This document shows, piece after piece, positions 34,011 through 45,454 of a stretch of DNA of 64,000 bases. Both the position numbers and the translations under genes were made by a program. The stretch lies in contig OW799236.1 of NCBI GenBank assembly GCA_941918925.1, positions 74,118,465 to 74,182,464 on the forward strand. Reading direction: 5' to 3'. Within the stretch, counting starts at the first letter, position 1. The number at the start of each line of letters is the position of its first letter. The notes under the pieces are model-generated. The model worked only from the letters and a program-made list of their open reading frames with translations. It was not told the DNA's origin and searched no databases. Source of the DNA: Phyto melanocephala. Taxonomy: Eukaryota > Arthropoda > Insecta > Diptera > Rhinophoridae.

Positions 34011-37000
34011 TTGATTTACATAGAAATACATATCCTGCGGATTCTAAAGGTATCATTCAAAAGATAGAACTAGGAAAGCAAAAAATGTAATTAATTATAC
34101 TAAAGAAATAAAACAGGCAATACTTGAAAGAGTTTTGTCAAAATATAGATTTTATGTACATAAATAAAAATTCTATTCATGAAAAATAAATTTGTGTTTA
34201 AATTTGACATGAATCCCGAAAAGTCCTAAATATCTAGTGACCTCTAGATATGCTCGGACCTGTCTGAAATTTAAAATATATATTTATTACGTCGACTTAA
34301 ATACGGGCAGACTTGTGGAGCATACAATTTGAAGGTTTTTGCATTTTAAGCCAGTCTTATTAATGTATTTATATACTATTGTAAACACTTGTTTTGTTTT
34401 TGTTTAAAATAATTTAAATGACACAAGAAATATTATATTTTAATTAGAGATATTTTTTTAAATTTACATACAAAATTTTTATTTTATAAGTTATTTTGCA
34501 TGATACATGCTGCGGGTTTACGCATTAAATTAGACTTAAGTGACTGACAATTAGTTTAGATCATTATCTAAAGTACATACTTACATAGTTAAGATCTCAT
34601 ACAACTATAACTCCAAAAAAAAAAAATAATAATTAAAAATATTTTTAGTGCGTTACTTTAATCATCAAAAGAAACCAAATTATGAATGAAATTTTATTTC
34701 AAGCATGTCCATACGAAGTGTCGTACACACTTCTTATAACAGTTTGTATGTGTATCTGTTTTTATACACACACGTTATATTTAATAGAGTTTTAGATACA
34801 ATAGCAGCAATTAGAGTTCAAAAACCTTGTCTTACTATCATTGGTTTTGTTCTGGGTAATGAGCCTAAGTGCACTAAATGAAAATGATAATAAATAAGCA
34901 TTTTGGGAAATTAATTTTGTACCTTTTTTAAAATACTTTATAATTTATAGAAACATATTGAGGCTAATTACTTTAATGTAAGAGAAACTTATTAGGGAAT
35001 GACTAAGGAAAAGAAAACTAGACATGCATATGCATATCGGAAAAAAAGCTCATGGTAAAGCTGCGAATACAAAATATTATTGCAGAATGATTTCAACATT
35101 ATTTTTGGCGTAAGCGACTACTACGCTTTTTTTTAATTTTTATTATAACTTCAGTGTTTACCATCTCGACTAAACGCTCTAAAGACTTTTGTATAATGCA
35201 ACGCACAAGGGAGCCAAAAATCCTTTTTTCACGGATGAATTTATTTCTCCAAAACTACAATAGTGAGGCTCACTAAATTTTATGCGAGTAGCTCTTAGAA
35301 CAAACGGAAAGTTCCAATGAAATCTAAAATTTAACTATATTGTATTTGAACATAAAATGATATTTAAAATGAGACAATATAAAAACTAGAGATAAACATG
35401 TACTTACAACATCAGTATTTTTTATTACTTATATCATTTTGTATAAATATAGCTACGATCATGCGTGCCTCACAAGTAACAAATCACGACACTTGCACAT
35501 ATCTAATATAAACTCATAAAACAATGGCAACAACAGCAATAAAAGTGTTAGCAAAAGTTGTGATGAGCTTTTTGTGTGAGGCGCAGCATAATAATTTTTC
35601 TAAAATAACGTTAATTTGTTCAAAAGCACCGTTACCGATTGAACATTTATATTTTCCCTAACGATGTACAATAGAACTTTATGCACTTTAAGGCGAGTAT
35701 TTTTAGTTTTCATGATACGCGAACTTTTTTTATTAATCAGTGGAATGACCGCCTTTGGCTGGTAGACACTACCGAATATAGCATTCTTATTAAGAACAAG
35801 ATGTCACTGCAGACATTTTAAGCAATTGAATTTATATTTATTATTGTCTAGAAAAAAATCTAAAATTTTTTCCGTTTTCACTATGAAGAGTGTTTTTTTT
35901 TCAAGGCGAAGAACTCTGCAACTATAAAAAAATAACATATACGCCACGCCCACACATACTTTCTCTTTAATTTTTCGCTGGGCTGTTAACACTTATAAGA
36001 AATCAATTTATTCAAAATTAAAAGTTTCTTAAGATTCTTTCTCAGAAATACGATGATACACACTGTTCTGCATTCGTAAAATTTTTTGCGTGAGTTTCAT
36101 CAACATATGTTAAGATTCTAAATTTTACCGTTATCTAGATACACAAATATCAAAATTAATATTGTACCGGTGCTGCCACGCCTACCGCCTTTGTAACTAG
36201 GCTATACACCAACTAGTATTTCTAATGTTTTAAGCAGAAACGAACAAACATAATGAACTGCCGGTTTACGCTAAGGAATGAACATCTCAGTGACATTTCT
36301 TTCTTTTTGGGGAATGTAAATTCAATTTCATCCCTGTGGTCGATATTGATTGTAGCATTAATGTTGGGCAATTTTATTAGGCCCTGCAGACTTACATTTA
36401 CAAGTTCATTATCAGAATCTCAATATCTTTATTTTTCTAACAATATAATTTTTGCAATCTAAAAGCAATTTTTATTAAACTTTAATTTTTCCGAATACTT
36501 TTTTGATAAGTTTTCTCATTCTTATAAACGGGATCGATAATTGCTTATAATGTGCTTCAAATACTCACACATACAATTTCTATTATTATTCAAATCAGGA
36601 ATGTTGACGCAATTCCTAAGGAATTTAATGACACAACATTCGATTCATGCATAGAAAATTGGTGTGTGTGTGTGTGCGTTGTCTTACAGAAAATATCTAA
36701 GGAAGCTACTGCTACAATTTTTATGTTTATTTTTGTATTTTGTGGCTTTTTGTCATGCTGTCTTGCACGCTCTTTTGGCCATTTAACAAGCGTGTATCTA
36801 TTAATGTTCGTATTGTAGTGTTAATGTGTTTGTTAACCAAAACATACACATTATAAATTTAGATGGCTGGTAATACAAGAATGTAAGAGAATAAGTTCCG
36901 CAATAAAAACGATTAACGAAAATTGTTAAAAATTAAAATTTTATTTTAATCTTAATCTTAACAATCTTAAACAATTCATATAGTCAAACAAAATAAACTT

Positions 37001-37678
37001 ATGAAACATCAGATGCTTTTCATCAAATATGCATGAGTTCTATGCACTTTTTGAAATGGAGTGTAGTTCATTACTATATACATGTAAACACATGTTGGAG
37101 ATCATGTTTGGCATGCTAGTGATAATATCATTAGTGTTTTTACCTAAAAATAATCACTTCGTCGCCAGTTGAACATCAACAAAATCACTATTTTGTCATA
37201 GTTTTTTTGCTGGGTAATTAAATCTAAACTAATACAGTGGTTTCCCGATTTAACGAACAATTGATTGTCAGCCCTATTCGTTAAATAGAAAATTCTTTAA
37301 TTCCAGTACTAAAAAAAAATATTTATTCATGTAACAACAATTCATATCATATCGTATTACAAGTAAATGGATTTCATAAAATTAATAAAGAATGTCATAA
37401 AGTAATCACGATTGTGATCATGCTGCATACTGCCAACTTACAATGTATGCTGAGCAATACTGATCCTTCAGTTTATTAAATGAACACTTTAAAATTTAGC
37501 TTTTAGGCGAAATACACCACACCATCATGTTTGATCATATTTACTGTATGTTTTTTTTTTTGTGTAAATGGCTTTATATGCGATTGAGTAGGAGGAGTCT
37601 AGTAATGGTGTAAGTATGAGAATACATTTGATATTAACAAGATTGAGTTAATATGCTGAAATCGGTTATTTGGCATAT
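34011..37678. other. AT-rich stretch with short repeat fragments
   Basis: A fragment near 35755-35800 (ACTACCGAATATAGCATTCTT) resembles the hairpin end of repeat A/B reversed, and 35940-35960 holds ACGCCACGCCCACAC. At 37236-37290 TA followed by CAGTGGTTTCCCGATTTAAC and an inverted GTTAAAT word resembles a pogo/Tigger-type terminus, without a partner. A (GT)n run is at 36662-36677. No gene seen. Confidence 0.4.
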
Positions 37679-38592
37679 ATAAGTGCTGGCCATAAAATTA
37701 AAACTTTTGTTATTATAGTAAATTATTCGTTTTATGTTCAAAATTAAAAAATACAACAAAATTATTTGTTCAGAAATTAAATCAAAAACTTAAACAATTT
37801 CCAGTACACTTTTTTTAAAACAATTTTTAAAAATACTTAATGAAAAATATATTAAAAAAATGTTTTATTGGGTTGGCCATATAATTACAACATTTTCTAT
37901 TTTCATTTGAATTGCAATATTTTTTTGATTTTTTTGTCCTTTCCATCAATATTTCGTTGGGTGTCCTTTGTTTTAAGAACATTTACACATCTTTTGGCAA
38001 ACTCTTAACTAAGTGCATGCTCAGAGATTGAGGAATATCCTTCCAGTACATTTCGATGTTTTGCCACAATTTGTCAGCATTTTTAAGATTTTTGCCTTCC
38101 ACCCTCTTTTTGACTTCACTCCACAATTTATTTTCTTAAATGTTTTTGAAAACATGTTGATCCATCCTTGAACTGATCCCTAAAATAGGTCCAATACCAA
38201 AAGAACGCACCCCACACTGTAATATTTTCGCCGACATTCTTAATTGCTTTGATAGTATAATTGAGATTGATTTATATCTGATCATCATCGGCAAAATTTA
38301 GATTTGTCGCTCCATAAATTTTTTTCCAAAAACTCATATTTCTTTGGCAAAATTTTTTCGGTTTTTTGCTGTGCGATGCATCCGCGTAAGGAAGCTTTTT
38401 AGAACTTGTAAATGGATCAGCTTTAGGTGCTCTTACGACTATTTCATCTTCCCTAGCTATTATTTTACAGAGTTTGGGGACTCTGGGTGCATTATTTGAG
38501 ATTTGAGATAGGCAACACATATCAATGCATTTCGCGATTGTATATTTGAGTTGCACTCTTTTACACTCACAACGTACTAAAGAAAATTTATA

Positions 38593-38748
38593 GCGTAATT
38601 TCCAATCTTGTGTAAACGGTCTTGCATCAGTGCATTTGCAAAATATTTGAGTATATTTTTACTTTACATTAACAAAGTATACACAAATAGAACATATTTG
38701 CAATGGTGCAAATTTGCAATGACAAATACACAAGATTGTAAATTACGC
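38593..38748. mobile_element. 156-bp MITE with ~22-bp inverted ends
   Basis: GCGTAATTTCCAATCTTGTG at the left and its near-perfect complement CACAAGATTGTAAATTACGC at the right, with TA on each side. Inner words TTGCA are also mirrored. Inserted into the Tc1 relic. Confidence 0.75.
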
Positions 38749-39107
38749 TAATATACATTTTACATGACAATCTTAAAAACAAGCGTCAACACAACCGCTT
38801 TGCTTAAAAGCTGATGGGAGACTAACTTTTTGTTTATGTTTAGTCAATACGTGTGAGCGACCGATTTGACGATTTATCGGCATTTTGCCGATTTTTTGCT
38901 TCAAAATTGTATAAGTGCCGATTTGCCGGTTTTTGCTCCAAAATTGCCGATTTTTCGATAAACATTTAAAAAAGACGTTTACTTGGTTTGTTTTAGTATA
39001 ATTTATTAAGTTTGGGCAACACTGAAACACTTGTTACATAAATTGGATTATCAGAAGTGGACCAATGTGATGCCAAAGTTTTGTACAGTTAATTGTAGAC
39101 ACAAAAC

Positions 39108-39452
39108 CATGTAAACTGCAAGTCGAATTTGATAGAATTCGCTGCTGACGGCGCTGCCGTTATGACAGGCAAAACCAATTTAATTGCAGAACATTTAAAA
39201 AACGATATACCAGATTTATTTATTAAGAAATGTATTTGCCATTCACTTACGTTATGTTCATCATATGCTTGTCTCCAATTACCTTCCGAAGTTGGAACTC
39301 TAGCGAGGGACATTTACAATTATGTATCAAATAGTCCAAAAAGACTTGATCAATTTCAAAACATTCAAAAATTGCTAGAAATAAAACTAGAAAAATTTTT
39401 GCATCCAAGTCAAACCAGATGGCTATCGCTTGAAGCAGTAGTTGTTAGATAA
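39108..39452 (+). pseudogene. hAT transposase, catalytic-domain fragment
   Basis: FAADGAAVMTGKTNLIAEHL, KKCICHSLTLCSSYACLQLP and LHPSQTRWLSLEAVV match the RNase H-like core of hAT transposases of the type also domesticated as ZBED or ZNF862-like proteins (family phrases FASDGANVM, CICHSLHLCASYA and HPSQTRWLSLE). The D in AADG is a plausible catalytic residue. The frame ends at 39452; a continuation to about 39540 (DLYEALNIYFSF) is in frame after the stop. It is cut off by the Helitron at 39577. Confidence 0.88.
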
Positions 39453-39576
39453 CTAGATTTGTATGAGGCGTTGAATATATACTTTTCTTTTGTATCAAAT
39501 CGATACAACAAGAACTATTATAAAAAATTAAAACGAATAAAATAAAATATATTTATCTTTTTAAAAATATAGTATA

Positions 39577-40080
39577 TCTATATATATAAAAATCAATGTG
39601 TGTTTGTATGTTTGTTTGTGTTTTATAGACGGTTAAACGGCTGAACCGATTTCCTTGAAATTTTCACAGAATCTTTCTGTATGTCTGGAAGGAACTATAG
39701 GCTATACCTTGGTTTGAAATCGTAAGTGGGCGGGGTGCCACGCCCTATTAAAGAATAAGTATTAAATATTATATATCACGAAAGTTAATGCAGCTAGAGT
39801 CTTCAAATTAAGTACGGTAAGCTTTGACATCCACACGAACATTTATGTAGGAAATAGGCGGACTTTCAATAGTAGGCGTGGCCACATGAATTAAATATTA
39901 AATTTCGTATATTTGGAAAACGATATCGATTAGAGTAGCAAAATTTTGCAAGAGCAACTTTGACACCCAAAAGAACATTTAGGCAAGAAATGGGTGCATT
40001 AACAATAGTGGGCGTGGCACCTGCCATATGAATTAAATACTAAAATTTGGTGTGGCGAAGCACACCGGGTATTAGCTAGT
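39577..40080 (+). mobile_element. Non-autonomous Helitron inside the hAT relic
   Basis: Begins TCTATATATATAAAAATCAA and ends with a hairpin GTGTGGCGAAGCACAC, then CGGGTATTAGCTAGT, the TC...CTRRT signature. About 504 bp, with GTGGGCGGGGTGCCACGCCC and GTGGGCGTGGCACC inside and no open frame. Both flanks carry AGTATA (39571-39576 and 40081-40086); Helitrons normally make no duplication, so this may be chance in AT-rich DNA. Confidence 0.72.
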
Positions 40081-40434
40081 AGTATATATATTAACAAAAT
40101 ATTTTAAAGCAAGTCAACAGAAATACATAACCTACAAAACCAAATGGAAGGACTTCTAGAACTGTATTAAGTAATTTTATCAAAAACGATATTTTAAAAA
40201 ATAATGAAATTTATTTAATTAAATTTATAAACACCAAGAATTTTTCGAAATAAGTTGAGGTGTATTTGGGCTTATTGGCTAAAGAATCAAAAGTTAACAT
40301 AAGTGTAATTTTCAAAATTGTAAATAATTGTAAAAATTTTTATATAGAAATTTCAAATCAAATATTAAAACGTTTTGATTTTGAACATAAATCGTATAAA
40401 TCCTTAAATATGATTAAAGGATAATAATTATTTT

Positions 40435-40740
40435 ATGGAAATTCTGAAAGAATTGCCTAGCTTTGTTTCTAAAAAAGGAAAACAAACTTTAGACTCTAAA
40501 TTCAGAGAGTTGAAATTTTTAAATTTTGAAGGGAGTAAAATTAAATTGCAAACTTTTTGGCAAAAAATTTCAGATTTAAAACGTGAAAATTCTACAAATG
40601 CATTTCCAACACTATCAAAGTTTGTACAACAAATTATGGTCCTTCCACATTCCTACGCAAATGTAGAAAAAATTTTTAGTCAAGTCAACCTAAATAAAAC
40701 GAAATTTCGATGTTCTCTGGAACATGAATCTTTACAATGA
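40435..40740 (+). pseudogene. hAT transposase, C-terminal dimerisation fragment
   Basis: FPTLSKFVQQIMVLPHSYAN and VEKIFSQVNLNKTKFRCSLE match the hAT C-terminal dimerisation region (family wording FPxLxxxxxxxLxxPxSxAxVERxFS). Upstream sequence 40090-40434 is the eroded middle of the transposase in broken frames. After the stop at 40738 the frame continues as IIFSKEYLKF, a typical family tail. Confidence 0.88.
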
Positions 40741-41383
40741 ATTATTTTTTCTAAAGAATACTTAAAATTTAATAATTCAAACTGTTTTGATGATGATATT
40801 AAAATGATTTAATAAAAATGTAAACTCCAAAATGTATCTATAAAATATATGCTCATAGAAAAAAGTTTGAAAAAAATTATTTAGCTTTGAAAACAATTTA
40901 ACCTGTAATATAAAATATACATATATGTATACATATGTACATATTTATATTTCTTTTTTAAATAATCTACGATTTATTTGTAAAATGTTTTTTTATGCTT
41001 TTTTGTATTTGTTATAAACATTAGTTAATGCTGAATTGTTATTTTTTGTTAATAAAAACATGTTTTATTATATTTATTTAAAATTATTATTTTTAATTTG
41101 CCGACTTTTTGCCGATTATTGTAAATTAAAGTGCCGATAATGCCGATATTTTTTTGAAAATATGCTGATGGCCTATCGCTGCTCTAGAGCAACTAAATAA
41201 CTGGGATATTTCATTCACCGTCTTACCGTAGCCTCTGAAATTAAGAATTACTGCCTTTTTTTATTCAGAACAACTTATTCCTTTTCCTTTGTCCAGTTTT
41301 GCTAGTATCACTTAAAATATACCAAACAAAATTAGTTATTAAAAATTTGTTATTAAAATAGCAAAACTAAAGTTGTGACCACT

Positions 41384-42630
41384 TTTAAAACAACACTTTC
41401 TCCAAATACTTACTTATTTTGTGTAAAAGAAATCAAATTTATATTTTTAGTTAAAAAGCCCCGTTCAAGAGATCAATATCAAGAAAAAGATATGATATAA
41501 AAAACCGAACCAATGAGAGATCATGTTTAAGTTTTTATTAAATGTCCACTACTGCAAATACTAGTTTTGCTTATAAGATGGTGTCTTCGCATCTTTAATC
41601 AACATTTTTTTCGCCAGAGTAATGCTTATCAAACTCTTAAGTATTCCAATTACTGAATACATTCCTTTCATTACCTGCCTTTAATTTTAAAAACAAAGAG
41701 CAAAATACTAAATAATGTGCCATAAATATCATATGTTTTTTTCGAATACAGGTTAGGAAATAAACAATTTCCATTTCGTTACATTCAGTATTTATAACCC
41801 TGTAGACTTTTGAGTACACAGCTTTGCTATGTACATTAAAACACACATACACTACACTCTTGGAAAACTACACACGCACACAGCCACACAGTATACTACT
41901 TACCTCTACGTAAAAACATACACAAAATTTATGCTTGAAGACGTAATTGTGCACGTGCAGAGTGTTTTTTCTTTCGCTTCTTATGACGTGACTAAAAGAA
42001 ATGCAGGAAAAGCAAATAAAGTTTTAAAATAACAATTTTAAATTAATACAATTATTTTTTAATTTCGTTTAAACAACTAAAATTCAACTTCAGACTAAAA
42101 AGCAATTTCAGAATTACAAATAATTATTTATTTGAGCATTTTAATTTGAATTTTAGTTAAAGTTTTGTAGCTTTTCTTATTTTAAAAATTAATTTACGGT
42201 CGACGGGTAAGAATGTTTTGTTTAAAAATTCAAAAAATTGTGCTGGTAATTTGCTTAGACCTGGAACGGAATTTATGTAAGAAATTCTAGGAGAAATAAC
42301 GCTTATGTACATAACTATTTAACCTTATTTTTTCTATTCGATGGCGGAAAAAGTCTAGTTTCATTGCCGACAAAAGAATAAAAAAAGCAAATAAATGTTA
42401 TTGAACTGTCTAAGTGTACATACATACCTACATACATTTCCGAATTAGTGCTGGCAAATTATTGAGCAATTGGGTACTGAGTATTAACTAAGTGTCTGTT
42501 TTGGGTACAAAATACTATAAAGTAGTTACTCGATATTTTGATAGCTGTAGTTTTGAAATTAAATGAAGTAAATATTTAACGGCTTAAATACAACTCTGTT
42601 ACAAAAAGCAAACCTGTAGATAAATAATAT
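41384..42630. other. AT-rich stretch, no gene recognised
   Basis: Includes a CACACA-rich stretch (41836-41895). No gene or repeat end is recognisable. Confidence 0.45.
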
Positions 42631-43158
42631 TGTTACAGATTTGTTTTTATAAAGCTTAATTTACATTATAATTTATTTTAGTTGTAGTAGTTTAAGTTAC
42701 TGTAGTTTTATTTGTATTAGTTTATTTCGCTGGTTGTTCGAACATGATGCTTGTTATTATGTGTAGCATACTTTTAGGAACTTCTATTATTCGTGCATAT
42801 TACTTAACGTCTTAATTTAAATGTAACGGTTTTCGAATGTACTAGAATGTACATACGAGAACTTTGTCAAATGTTACCGAACACCACTATGTTACTATAA
42901 ATAGCCGAACAACACAGCTAACATGATCAGTACTACAGTAGAGCTTGTAAGGTGCGTATCAAAGTGTGTTTTATAATAAAGATGTATAACAATAAGTGAA
43001 ATAAGTAAAGTGATATTAAAGCAATCTTTGAGTGTGTTTAAGTAAATAAAGTGCTCTTAATTTTATAACGAATTTGAACTGTTTTTGATTGCAATAAAAG
43101 AACTCAAAGTATATTTAAAGGAAAAAAGCCAACGTTTATAAAATGTATAAACGTAACA
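42631..43158 (+). mobile_element. Solo LTR, Gypsy-like
   Basis: Starts TGTTACAG and ends CGTAACA (TG..CA with inverted TGTTAC/GTAACA), flanked by ATAT on both sides (42627-42630, 43159-43162), a 4-bp duplication of the AT-rich sort preferred by some Gypsy elements. Inside are a TATA box TATAAATAG (42896-42904), an initiator TCAGT with the A 33 bases downstream (42929), and AATAAA (42975-42980), so U3, R and U5 can be placed. No internal region or second LTR is present, so it probably arose by recombination between the two LTRs. Confidence 0.75.
42896..42931 (+). promoter_or_regulatory. LTR core promoter
   Basis: TATAAATAG followed at the usual distance by TCAGT (TATA first T to initiator A 33 bases). 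An AATAAA 46 bases downstream of the start fits an LTR R region. Confidence 0.6.
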
Positions 43159-43394
43159 ATATTTATACAAGTCTACAAAACTAAACGACTGGGTAAAAAA
43201 AAATAAATAAAAAATTAAGACGTTATTCAAATTAAAATTATTATTTTTATTACAATAATTTAACCATTTTTAGTTTCATGTACTTTGGGGAAAATAATTT
43301 TCTTTGACTACGGTCATCCAAAACGCACAATGTTAGTTTTAAATAAAGTTTTTACAAAATTATGTTAATATTTTTTATTTTCATAGAAGGGCGT

Positions 43395-44250
43395 ATGACA
43401 ATTATGTGCGATACAAAATATTGCCCCAAGGATCACCACGGCTTCGGTGACATAATTCTATCCGGTGGTCCATTTTTTCGATGACACTGAGACATAATTT
43501 AGGTTTATTTTTTAGCTCTTGTCGTACACTTTTTATCTTAAATATTCGCATAGAAAGATGGTGTTAAATCATATGATTTTGGCAGCTTATTAACGATAAT
43601 TGAATTTTTCGCGAAAAATGGCATTTGTTGCATCGGTTTTGTGGCAAGTGGCACCATTCTGTTGCAACCACATATTGTACAGGTCCATATACTTAATTTA
43701 TAACTACAAGAAATCTGTAATCAATTCGCGAAAGCCCATATATCGCACCAAACAGTAATTTTTTGTGAATGCATCGGCTTTTCAACAATCACTGGTTTCT
43801 TATTTAATCAAATGCAGCAATTATTATTGCCAACGAATCCTCTGGGGTGAAAGTGTAACTTGTCGCTGGAGATTATTTTCTAAAGCCACCATTCACTTCT
43901 GTCGTTCAACCAACCATTCGGCGTATTAACGATACTTGAAATGGTCAGTAAGCTTCAGCTCTAGAGTCAGTTGAACCTTGTAAGCGTGTAAATTCAGATC
44001 TTTATTCAAAATTTGCATTTGTGATGTTCGTGAGGTGTTCAGTTGTTGGGCGACAATAACGAGTCGAGGTTAGCAGCTCTACTGCCACACTATACCAAAC
44101 ATCAGCAATTTTTTCCGCAGAACGAACTGGGAAAGCATGCACAGGTGTTGTTACATTTCCTACAGATACGGTTTGTTGAAATTTGGGAAGAATTCTCCGG
44201 TTTGTAGACACAAGCCAATTTTTTTCTGGGATACTAGCTATTTGCAAATA
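43395..44250 (-). pseudogene. Mariner-like transposase relic
   Basis: On the minus strand from about 44240: RRILPKFQQTVSVGNVTTPV (helix-turn-helix region, degraded), then LTLLNTSRTSQMQILNKDLN, SYTFTPEDSLAIIIAAF (family FHLSGFVNKQNCRIW region), WLLKSRCIHKKLLFGAIYGL, VVATEWCHLPQNRCN (family QQNGATCHT) and, near 43440, EKMDHRIELCHRSRGDPWGN at the C-terminus. Pieces are in changing frames and many stops occur. It is the most complete in order of the mariner-like relics of this lineage in the window, but no terminal repeats could be placed. Confidence 0.75.
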
Positions 44251-44281
44251 AAAATTATTTATTAATTATATATGATTTTTC

Positions 44282-44399
44282 CAAGCTTGAGATCAACTTT
44301 TTTAGTTTTTTTACAAACAATTATTTATTTTAACCAATATTTCGCTACCAAACAATGGGTAGCTTCTTCAGGGTAATATATATACAAATTTTATAAAAA

Positions 44400-44434
<35 letters not shown>
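44282..44434 (-). repeat. Hairpin segment next to a 34-A run
   Basis: Reversed, it reads CTGAAGAAGCTACCCATTG, then TTTGGTAGCGAAATATTGG; GCTACC and GGTAGC can pair. Such a stem followed by GAAAYRTTGG is found at the 3' part of several eukaryotic retroelements, but I cannot assign a family. Homopolymer A at 44401-44434. Confidence 0.35.
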
Positions 44435-44436
<2 letters not shown>

Positions 44437-44793
44437 ATTTATTAAGTCAAAGAACACAAAAGAAGTAGGAAAAACGAATCTAAAAATGCAAAATGTTTTA
44501 AAATTTTTGTTTAAATGAATTTAAAAGAAGAAGCAATAACGTATGCTTTATTTGCATTTAATGTTTTAAATCAGTAGTTGTTTTTATTATACAATTATTT
44601 ATGAATAAAAACTAACCCTTCGTACCACAAAATTTTCAATATTTTTATTTGAAAATTCAAAGTGGTAAGTCTATAGAAAATTAAAAGAAGTTAAAATATT
44701 TTCTACAAATTAGAATTTACTTTCTACAAACAGTGCATTTATCAATCAATTTCCCGTCGTTTGAACAAAATAATTAAACATAAATAAATATAA

Positions 44794-45297
44794 TACTATG
44801 TTCACACAGGTGCCTTAATTGTCAATTTATAATATTATCGCAATTAAAGGCATTATTGAGCTCAATTTATTTTTAAATTGAGCAATATATACTTAATTGT
44901 TTCACTTATTGTCTAAAACTCGAAATACAACTCTTGGGAAGTATGTTCAGTGAGAAAAAAATTCTATAGGTGGCATTTCCAATGTCAAACAAATAAATAT
45001 ACAAAAAATAAAAATTAAGAAAATGAAAAATTTTTTAAGAAAATTTTAAAAAAATGTTGGAATAAATTAAAATACATACATATAAGTATATATATGTATA
45101 AATATAATTGTAAACATATTTTATCCACAGAAAAAACACCGAAAAGAAGGCATTATTTGATTTGGTATAAATACATCGTATTTTACAGCTATCAAATGCT
45201 AATGGAGTAAAATAAATTGAGTATGTCTGAACACTTATTTTAATTGCTCAATCAACACTAAATTGAAACAATTAAAAATATCTGTCTGAACAGGGTA
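44794..45297. mobile_element. PIF/Harbinger-like MITE
   Basis: 504 bp; inverted ends TACTATGTTCACACAG and TACCCTGTTCAGACAG (reverse complement of the right end), flanked by TAA on both sides (44791-44793, 45298-45300). The outer ~110 bases at each end are enriched in TCAATTTA/TTAATTG words (for example 44815-44910 and 45230-45278). No coding capacity. Shares its terminal core with the elements at 2963 and 55547. Confidence 0.65.
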
Positions 45298-45454
45298 TAA
45301 GCAATAGAATAAATTACTTTGAAAGTGTTTAACTAATAATAAAATGAAATTAACTGAAATTTTCTACTAAAATTTTTTTTTTTAATTTTTCGTAATTATA
45401 ATTAAAAAAATTTTTTTTTTTTTTTTAATATTCCCTACAAGCAGAAACCGTGCA

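Larger units (their letters stand above)
38835..41181 (+). mobile_element. hAT transposon relic inserted in the Tc1 relic
   Basis: Right end reads, reversed, CAGCGATAGGCCATCAGC then ATCGGCATTATCGGCAC; the left side (38860-38960) has matching GATTTATCGGCATTTTGCCG words, but its exact terminus and a partner for the 8-mer CTCTAGAG (41182-41189) could not be found, so the left edge is rearranged. Two transposase segments lie inside on the plus strand, separated by a Helitron. The insertion interrupts the Tc1 coding region right after its ISQLFSCSR helix. Confidence 0.78.
37682..41383 (-). mobile_element. Tc1-like transposon relic, host of nested insertions
   Basis: Read on the minus strand the transposase begins in the right part (41310-41190: a KAVILNFRGYGKTVNEISQL helix-turn-helix) and resumes in the left part (38830-37860): AFKQSGCVDACF, RVPKLCKIIAREDEIVVRAP, KADPFTSSKK, NMSFWKKIYGATNLNFADDD, then NYTIKAIKNVGENITVWGAF and a C-terminus near 37890. 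Outer ends AGTGCTGGCCATAAAATTAA (37682) and AGTGGTCACAACTTTAGTTT (reverse complement, ending ~41383) are similar inverted repeats. The gap between the halves is filled by a hAT relic, and a small MITE sits inside the left half. Stops and deletions make it dead. Confidence 0.8.

Noticed and set aside
37236..37295. CAGTGGTTTCCCGATTTAAC resembling a pogo/Tigger end
   Set aside because: No matching inverted end or transposase nearby.
38773..39030. 85-codon minus-strand frame read as one gene
   Set aside because: It fuses Tc1 residues (AFKQSGCVDACF) with the repetitive left side of the hAT; not a real gene.
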